NCBI RefSeq assembly: GCF_036802865.1
Contig: NZ_DAIRVK010000004.1
Coordinates: 1 to 64,000 of the forward strand
DNA: 64,000 bases
DNA from: Sulfurospirillum sp036802865
Lineage (GTDB): Bacteria; Campylobacterota; Campylobacteria; Campylobacterales; Sulfurospirillaceae
Direction: 5' to 3'
Below the pieces are notes generated by a model. The model searched no databases. It was given only the letters and a program-made list of their open reading frames with translations, and had not been told where the DNA came from. The translations under genes were made by a program, and so were the position numbers. This document shows, in pieces, positions 59,214 through 64,000 of this stretch; the stretch's first letter is position 1, and each line of letters begins with the position of its first letter.

Positions 59214-60199
59214 GCGTTTATCATCTCCATCAAGCCTTTGGCATCAAGCCACTGTGTATTGGTCTCAGAACTGTATTCAAAGCCGTATTTCACAGGCGTT
59301 CCTGTTTCTCCAATGGCATTACATGTAAAGTCGTTTTGTTGTGTAAAAAGAATGCTCGGTTGAATGACATAATGGTCATGAAATTCAAGTGTTAAGTGGC
59401 TGTCATCTTTAGGAACCATGACTTCGTGCATCTTCTCACCAGGACGAATACCGATGATTTTTACACCCAAATGCGGTGCCATACTTTTGGCTAAATCAAC
59501 CATTTTCATAGAGGCAATTTTCGGGATAAATATCTCGCCACCCTTCATGCGTTCAAAGTTTTTAAGTACAAAATTGACCCCTTGCTCAAGCGTAATCCAA
59601 AAACGTGTCATCTCCGCTTCAGTAATAGGAAGTTCTTTAACACCCTCCGCAATGAGTTTTTTAAACAAAGGAACGACAGAGCCACGACTTCCTACAACAT
59701 TGCCATAGCGGACAACAGAAAATTCGGTTCGTCTTGCCCCTCTGATATTATTGGCGGCGACAAAAAGTTTATCGCTAGCAAGTTTGGTTGCACCGTAAAG
59801 ATTGATAGGATTGGCCGCTTTATCGGTAGAAAGTGCTATGACTTTACTCACACCGCATTCAAGGGCTGCATCGATGACATTTTGTGCACCATAGATGTTG
59901 GTCTTGATGCATTCCATTGGATTGTATTCTGCTATGGGGACGTGTTTGAGTGCTGCGGCATGAATGACATAATCAACACCATACATCGCATTTTTGAGGC
60001 GATCAACATCTCGCACATCGCCAATAAAAAAACGCATCACTGGGTCAGTGAATTGTTGTGCCATTTCGTACTGTTTAAGTTCATCTCTGGAGTAGATAAT
60101 GATTTTATTGGGTTTGTATTTTTTTAAAAGAATTTCAGTATATTTTTTGCCAAAACTACCTGTGCCACCGGTGATAAAAATATTTTTTCCATTAAACAC
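59210..60199 (-). CDS. pseB: PseB UDP-GlcNAc 4,6-dehydratase (5-inverting)
   Basis: 329 residues from GTG at 60199, with AAAGGG 5 bases upstream; the frame is open further but the Rossmann start FNGKNIFITGGTGSFGKKY fixes the N-terminus. PseB dehydrates and epimerises UDP-GlcNAc, the first step of Pse synthesis. The catalytic segment STDKAANPINLYGATK contains the Asp-Lys and Tyr-x-x-x-Lys. It is the first gene of the minus-strand run. An exact TTACATGTAA is in its codons at 59319. A sigma-54-like site lies at 60233-60249. Confidence 0.95.
   Translation of the reverse strand: MFNGKNIFITGGTGSFGKKYTEILLKKYKPNKIIIYSRDELKQYEMAQQFTDPVMRFFIGDVRDVDRLKNAMYGVDYVIHAAALKHVPIAEYNPMECIKTNIYGAQNVIDAALECGVSKVIALSTDKAANPINLYGATKLASDKLFVAANNIRGARRTEFSVVRYGNVVGSRGSVVPLFKKLIAEGVKELPITEAEMTRFWITLEQGVNFVLKNFERMKGGEIFIPKIASMKMVDLAKSMAPHLGVKIIGIRPGEKMHEVMVPKDDSHLTLEFHDHYVIQPSILFTQQNDFTCNAIGETGTPVKYGFEYSSETNTQWLDAKGLMEMINA
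59319..59328. repeat. TTACATGTAA palindrome in coding sequence
   Basis: Exact copy in pseB (coding strand reads FTCN), with AG following on the plus strand. Confidence 0.6.
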
Positions 60200-60232
60200 G
60201 ATAACCCTTTGTGTCAATATTTTTGATTTTAA

Positions 60233-60249
60233 AGCAATTTTAATTCCGC
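60233..60249 (-). promoter_or_regulatory. Possible sigma-54 promoter of the pse operon
   Basis: On the minus strand GG (60247-60246), ten bases and GC (60235-60234), with TTGCT at the -12 side. The -24 side is CGGAA rather than TGGCA. It lies about 35 bases before the pseB start. Sigma-54 controls many middle flagellar genes in Campylobacter. Confidence 0.35.
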
Positions 60250-60258
60250 TTCCTCTAT

Positions 60259-60288
60259 TTGACATTCGTATGATAGGAGTAGTATAAT
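60259..60288 (+). promoter_or_regulatory. Perfect sigma-70 promoter of the FlaC-like gene
   Basis: TTGACA (60259-60264), 18 bases and TATAAT (60283-60288), 28 bases before the chosen start codon. The in-frame ATG at 60287 overlaps this -10 and therefore cannot be the start. Confidence 0.75.
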
Positions 60289-60316
60289 GAATGTATCTTT
60301 AAACGAGGAGCATCTG

Positions 60317-61036
60317 ATGAAAGTTTCCAGTAGTTCCAATACGCAAGTACTCAATTTAATTACCCAAAACAAGTCTCAAACAGACATTATGTTAGAAAAA
60401 ATCAATGCGACAAAAGAGCTTAGTGGTAAAGATGGCGCTAACTTGGTGGTTTCCGATACGTTAGCTTCTCAAATTGCTTCTTTAAGCCAAGGTGTGCAAA
60501 ATGCCAATGAAACCATTGGGATGTACCAAATAGCAGACGCTTCTGTTCAAGCTATCCAATCAGGAACGGACAAGCTGAATGATCTCTCTGTGCGTTACAA
60601 CAGTGCGACGCTAGGATCTGATCAAAAAGCCATTTTAGAAAAACAGTTCAACGAGATCAGTAGTTCGATGCAAGACATTGTTGCACAAACGACATACAAT
60701 GGTCAAAACCTCCTCAGCGGTAATTCTGGACTGAGTGTTTCTGGCGTCAGTGACTTAACGATAAAAGATCAAGAAGGTATCGCTAATTTTAGAGAAAACC
60801 TCAGTTCTCTTTCTTCAACCATTAGTTCTCAGCTCAACAGTGCAAGCAGTAGCATTACAACTTCATTGACCGCTATGACGAACTTAAGCAGTGCCAATGC
60901 GCAAATCTCAGAAAAACCACTCGATCAAAAGATTGCAGAAATCAACAGCGATCAGATCAAACTTAGCAGTTCTGTCTTAACCCAAATTCATCAAAACAGT
61001 ATGATGCAACAAAATATTTCGGCACTTTTAGTTTAA
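60317..61036 (+). CDS. FlaC-like small flagellin homologue
   Basis: 239 residues from ATG at 60317 (GAGGAG 6 bases upstream). It has flagellin-type ends without a variable middle: DGANLVVSDTLASQIASLSQGVQNANETIGMYQIADASVQAIQSG near 48-92, TTYNGQNLLSGNSGLSVSGVSDL, and the C-terminal SVLTQIHQNSMMQQNISALL. Size, spacing and the ISxxD-like middle fit C. jejuni FlaC, a secreted, non-filament flagellin reported to bind host cells or modulate TLR signals. Here host contact is not implied. It is divergent from pseB and behind a housekeeping-type promoter. A terminator overlaps its stop. Confidence 0.8.
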   Translation: MKVSSSSNTQVLNLITQNKSQTDIMLEKINATKELSGKDGANLVVSDTLASQIASLSQGVQNANETIGMYQIADASVQAIQSGTDKLNDLSVRYNSATLGSDQKAILEKQFNEISSSMQDIVAQTTYNGQNLLSGNSGLSVSGVSDLTIKDQEGIANFRENLSSLSSTISSQLNSASSSITTSLTAMTNLSSANAQISEKPLDQKIAEINSDQIKLSSSVLTQIHQNSMMQQNISALLV

Positions 61037-61053
61037 AAGTGCCTTCCTTTATT
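61021..61053 (+). terminator. Terminator across the FlaC-like stop
   Basis: A 10-bp stem (61021-61030 with 61034-61043), 3-base loop, then TTCCTTTATTT. The stop codon is inside the stem. Confidence 0.75.
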
Positions 61054-61065
61054 TAGCCTCTTCCC

Positions 61066-61653
61066 ATGCCACGAATCAATAATAAAATTTTTTATGAAAA
61101 CGCTATAAAACGTTATGGCTGTACGGCTAAAGGCTTAAATTGGAACTCCAAACAGTCACAACATACACGTTTTGAAGTGATTCATGAACTTTTAGCAGAT
61201 CACTTACCATCAAGCTCCATTATCGATGCAGGATGTGGCTTTGGCGATCTTTATCTTTTCTTGCAACAAAAAGGTTCTTTGCCACGTAAATATGTAGGCT
61301 ACGATATGCTCCAAGAAGCTATCTTTGTTGCGCATAAGCGTACCAAACAACAGTGTGTGCATAAAGACATTTTAAACGATGACCTTGATTTTGCTGACTT
61401 TTATGTGGCGAGTGGTTCGATGAATATTTTGAACCGTGCGGAGACTTTTTTATTTATTCGCCGTTGTTTTGAAGTTTCGAAAAAAGGCTTTGTTTTCAAC
61501 ATGCTCAGAGGTGAAGAAAAAGAAGGGCATTTTAATTATTTTTTACCCGAAGAGATTGAAGAGCATGTGAGTGATTTTGTTTATGATGTTGAGATTTATG
61601 ATGGGTATATGGACGGTGATTTTACGGTATTTTTGAAGAAGGAAGGTGTATGA
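61066..61653 (+). CDS. SAM-dependent methyltransferase
   Basis: 195 residues, class I fold. Motif I is SSIIDAGCGFGDLYLFLQQ, followed by the acidic ribose-binding region YVGYDMLQEAIFVAHKR and ADFYVASGSMNILNRAETFLFIRRCFE. The FVFNMLRGEEKEGHFNYFLPEEI segment is shared with uncharacterised Campylobacterota methyltransferases. The ribosome site is weak, and the gene starts 30 bases after the FlaC-like gene, past its terminator. It overlaps the hydrolase gene as ATGA. Substrate unknown. Confidence 0.82.
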   Translation: MPRINNKIFYENAIKRYGCTAKGLNWNSKQSQHTRFEVIHELLADHLPSSSIIDAGCGFGDLYLFLQQKGSLPRKYVGYDMLQEAIFVAHKRTKQQCVHKDILNDDLDFADFYVASGSMNILNRAETFLFIRRCFEVSKKGFVFNMLRGEEKEGHFNYFLPEEIEEHVSDFVYDVEIYDGYMDGDFTVFLKKEGV

Positions 61654-62432
61654 AAAAACTTTTACTAGGAGTCATTGGACTCTATTTGGTAGCGATGGGG
61701 TATTTGTACTTTACTCAAAATGATCAGCTCTTCCCAGCCAAATTGATCGAAAAGCAAGCCAAAGTGAGTGGTGAAAACATTGAAGGACTCTCTCTACGTG
61801 TAAGCGATGCTGTCGTGTTGGATGGAGTCGTGCGCAAGGATGAAGCGAGCGATGCAGGACTGATTCTCTATTTTGGTGGCAATGCCGATGATGCAACACG
61901 TTTTGTTTTAGATGTCAAAGAACTTCAAGGCTATGATATTGTTGCTTTTAACTACCGAGGGTATGTTGGCAGTAGTGGAACACCCAGTGAAGAAGCTCTC
62001 TTTAACGACGCCCTAAAAATTTACGATACCTATGCCAAAGGTCGTAAAGTTGTTGTCATTGGACGAAGCCTTGGTACGGGGGTTGCGACCTATCTTGCAA
62101 GCAAGCGGGTGGTCGATGGTTTGGTTTTGCTGACACCGTATGATTCGATTCTTTCCATTGCAAAACTCAAATACCCATTCTTCCCGATTGACCTATTGCT
62201 ACAAAATAAATTTGAAAGTGTTGACTACCTCCCTTTTGTAAAAGCAAAAATTGCAGTGATAGAAGTAGAAAATGATGCTACTATTCCACGGTATCATCTT
62301 GAAAAGCTTTTAGAAGCGATGCCCAGACGTCCTTTGCATGTCATTCTTGCCCATACTACACATGGAAAAGTGCTCGAACACCCAGCCTTTACTAGTGAAC
62401 TTCAAATCATATTAGGAAAAATTAGTGAATAA
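61650..62432 (+). CDS. Alpha/beta hydrolase (BEM46/YfhR-like)
   Basis: 260 residues. A single N-terminal membrane helix (about 4-20, LLGVIGLYLVAMGYLYF) anchors an alpha/beta hydrolase domain. The nucleophile elbow is GRSLGTGVATYLAS, the oxyanion region FGGNADDATRF, with Asp in EVENDATIPRYH and the catalytic His in HTTHGKV. This matches BEM46-type membrane-anchored hydrolases. The substrate is unknown. It shares ATGA with the methyltransferase and overlaps the next gene by eight bases. Confidence 0.85.
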   Translation: MKKLLLGVIGLYLVAMGYLYFTQNDQLFPAKLIEKQAKVSGENIEGLSLRVSDAVVLDGVVRKDEASDAGLILYFGGNADDATRFVLDVKELQGYDIVAFNYRGYVGSSGTPSEEALFNDALKIYDTYAKGRKVVVIGRSLGTGVATYLASKRVVDGLVLLTPYDSILSIAKLKYPFFPIDLLLQNKFESVDYLPFVKAKIAVIEVENDATIPRYHLEKLLEAMPRRPLHVILAHTTHGKVLEHPAFTSELQIILGKISE

Positions 62433-63597
62433 AGTTTATATCAAACACTCCGTTGTCCCAAAATTAAGACGCTTTACCCCGTGGGTTTATGCTAACGAAA
62501 TTGACTCTAGCTTAGAGGAGTTTCAAAGCGGTGAAGTCGTCGCACTCTTTTCCAAAAAAGATGGTTTTTTAGGAACAGCCTATGTCAATCCAAAATGTGC
62601 GATTTTCGCGCGCATTCTTAGCTTTGGCAAAGAGGAGATTAGTAAAAAGTTTTTCCATAATCGCATCAAAAGAGCCATCGCAAAGCGTGAAGCGTTACTT
62701 TCGGGGACAAATGCCGTACGTCTCATCCACTCCGAAGCTGACTTCTTGCCAGGGCTTATCGTTGACAAGTATGGAGACACGCTCTCCATTCAGATCAACA
62801 CCGCTGGTATGGAAACTTTTCGTGAGCTAATACTCAGCACACTCAAACAACTCGTGAATCCTTCGTGGATTGTCGAAAAATCGGATGAGCACTCACGCGA
62901 AATCGAAGGATTAGAGAGTAAAAATGGCACACTTTTTGGTACACCTTCTAAAGAGTTTGAACTTAAAGAGAATGGGTTAATTTTTTTAGTGGACATCGAA
63001 GATGCCCAAAAGACGGGCTTTTACTTAGATCAGCGTAAAAACAGAGCGATTTGTGCGAGCTACATTAAAGAGAATGATACGGTACTTGATATCTGTTGTA
63101 ATGCGGGTGGCTTTGGCATCTCTGCCCTTGCCAAGGGCGCTAAAAATGCCGTCTTTGTGGATATCTCCGAATCAGCTATAGAGCAAACCAAAGTAAATTT
63201 ACAAGCCAACGCGATGGAAACGTATGAAACCTATGCTGCCGATGCGTTTACGTTTATGAAAGAGAAAAAATACAAAAACAATTTTGACCTAATCGTTCTT
63301 GACCCGCCATCCTTCGCAAAAACAAAAGAGCAAGCAAGCGGAGCTAAACGAGGATTTAAACACCTTTTGATGGAATCCACCAAAGCGGTAAAAGATAGTG
63401 GCTTAATCGCGCTGTTCTCATGTTCATTTCATGTCGGCAAAAAAGAGCTTTTGGAAATCGCTATGGAAGTGTCACACGATCTTAAAGTGCAATACATCCT
63501 CCTAGAGCAAATGCAACAAGACAGTGACCATCCGTGTTTGATTAATGCAAGTGCATCGTTTTATTTGAATGGGTTGTTGTTGAGGGTTGAGAAGTAG
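62425..63597 (+). CDS. RlmI-like 23S rRNA cytosine methyltransferase
   Basis: 390 residues from GTG at 62425, with AGGA 8 bases before it. Domain order is a PUA-like N-terminus (HSVVPKLRRFTPWVYANEIDSSLEEFQSGEVVALFS), a linker domain (SEADFLPGLIVDKYGDTLSIQINTAGME), and a SAM domain with TVLDICCNAGGFGISALAKGA, DAFTFMKE and LDPPSFAKTKEQ. RlmI methylates C1962 of 23S rRNA at C5; this homologue belongs to that COG1092 group, though the target base is not proven. It overlaps the hydrolase and ends in a stem-loop shared with the convergent GNAT gene. Confidence 0.88.
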   Translation: MNKVYIKHSVVPKLRRFTPWVYANEIDSSLEEFQSGEVVALFSKKDGFLGTAYVNPKCAIFARILSFGKEEISKKFFHNRIKRAIAKREALLSGTNAVRLIHSEADFLPGLIVDKYGDTLSIQINTAGMETFRELILSTLKQLVNPSWIVEKSDEHSREIEGLESKNGTLFGTPSKEFELKENGLIFLVDIEDAQKTGFYLDQRKNRAICASYIKENDTVLDICCNAGGFGISALAKGAKNAVFVDISESAIEQTKVNLQANAMETYETYAADAFTFMKEKKYKNNFDLIVLDPPSFAKTKEQASGAKRGFKHLLMESTKAVKDSGLIALFSCSFHVGKKELLEIAMEVSHDLKVQYILLEQMQQDSDHPCLINASASFYLNGLLLRVEK

Positions 63598-63616
63598 CTT
63601 TCTGGCTACTTCTCAA
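63587..63616. terminator. Stem-loop between convergent genes
   Basis: A perfect 12-bp stem (63587-63598 with 63605-63616), 6-base loop, including the last codons of both the RlmI-like and GNAT genes. No T tract, so it is probably a bidirectional pause or terminator. Confidence 0.6.
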
Positions 63617-64000
63617 ATGAGATTAAAAATTTCTGGCGTCGCAGTGAACATTTGCACAATGCGTGGGTCATCTTGACTGTATCCATAAACAGCAACATAA
63701 ATCTTTTCAAGCCATCTTTGCAAGGTTGTTTTAGGAATTTTACGCACGTTTGGATGATAGACCAAAAGCTTCATCTCTGGAGGCGCTTCAACGCTTTGCA
63801 GTGCTAAAATATAATCAAACGAATCAATTTTCAATGCGCCCAAATGGCGGTAAAATTGTTCTCGTTTCTCACGGATTTCTTTATCGGGTGAATACTCCTC
63901 AGGCGATTCGATCTCAATGAGAAGCGCTCGTATGCCATGCATTTTAAAAAGCTGTTCAATGCTATTTTTTAAAAGTGTTGAGCCAAGACCTATGCCTCTT
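63613..64000 (-). CDS. GNAT-family acetyltransferase, 5' part beyond the window
   Basis: At least 128 codons with the reading frame open to the window edge. The first visible residues are RGIGLGSTLLKNSIEQLFK, the acetyl-CoA-binding motif A of GNAT enzymes, and are continuous with the following MHGIRALLIEIESPEEYSPDKEIREKREQFYRHLGALKI. The ATG at 63942 is therefore internal. The later segment ALQSVEAPPEMKLLVYHPNV is not a recognised motif. The tail is longer than usual after motif B, suggesting a distinct GNAT subgroup. Full length and function cannot be judged. Confidence 0.7.
   Translation of the reverse strand, partial: RGIGLGSTLLKNSIEQLFKMHGIRALLIEIESPEEYSPDKEIREKREQFYRHLGALKIDSFDYILALQSVEAPPEMKLLVYHPNVRKIPKTTLQRWLEKIYVAVYGYSQDDPRIVQMFTATPEIFNLI

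Noticed and set aside
59582..60127. Open frame of 181 codons opposite pseB
   Set aside because: PseB is certain from catalytic motifs; the antisense product shows no domain pattern.
60287..60316. Upstream ATG (60287) as the start of the FlaC-like gene
   Set aside because: It overlaps the -10 TATAAT and has no ribosome site, whereas 60317 has GAGGAG at the right distance.
1..64000. tRNA, rRNA or phage genes
   Set aside because: None of their conserved sequences or gene sets was recognised in reading both strands by eye; a tRNAscan run would settle the tRNA point.

Overview
The window looks like a chromosomal segment of a Campylobacterota (Epsilonproteobacteria) organism, most likely Sulfurospirillum or a close relative. 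The evidence is the content and order of the genes: recA-eno-FtsB-like-AMIN protein, fliQ-murB, a futalosine-pathway MqnD, an NFACT protein beside cdsA-dxr, a FlaC-like small flagellin, and a complete pseudaminic acid (Pse) pathway beside flagellin and a Maf glycosyltransferase. Base composition is about 40% G+C by eye. No rRNA, tRNA, CRISPR array or insertion sequence was found, and no gene-free stretch exceeds 300 bases.

Layout. 0.2-5.7 kb: tandem duplicate small periplasmic proteins, an outer-membrane barrel protein, a small lipoprotein, a DUF4405 membrane protein, a coiled-coil protein, a DUF493 protein and MoaC. 5.9-12.7 kb: an RRM RNA-binding protein, outer-membrane phospholipase A, a DMT exporter, a Dabb protein, a double NosL-domain protein, MobA, LeuC, a DUF2892 membrane protein and a Crp/Fnr regulator. 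13-16.6 kb: catalase with an ankyrin partner, then a chemoreceptor. 16.6-23 kb: small housekeeping enzymes, glycerate kinase, NFACT protein, CdsA and Dxr, with a family of structured intergenic repeats around the NFACT gene. 23-33.4 kb: transporters, a metallophosphoesterase, an FmdE-like protein, a large Cache-PAS-GGDEF-EAL protein, an M15 peptidase and TsaD. 33.4-44 kb: SDR, MurB, FliQ, MqnD, then RecA, enolase and partners, citrate synthase, BioB and TopA.

44-61 kb is a flagellar filament and glycosylation island. An 805-residue flagellin with a repeat-built central insert and a sigma-28-type promoter stands at one end. A 239-residue FlaC-like flagellin stands at the other, behind a perfect TTGACA-18-TATAAT promoter. 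Between them, on the minus strand, lie pseB-C-F-G-H-I, three further sugar-type genes (an unrecognised protein, a Gfo/Idh oxidoreductase and a DegT aminotransferase), and a second unit with its own perfect promoter: B12-type radical SAM enzyme, FemAB/GNAT-like protein, Pse-associated methylase and the Maf protein. The natural reading is that CMP-Pse is made, probably modified, and put on flagellin by Maf. The window ends with a methyltransferase, an alpha/beta hydrolase, an RlmI-like methyltransferase and the 3' part of a GNAT gene.

The least explained signals are non-coding. The palindrome TTACATGTAA occurs nine times exactly in genes and gaps, and degenerate partners pair with it to form stem-loops in two convergent gaps. 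A three-copy structured repeat with compensating stem changes surrounds the NFACT gene.
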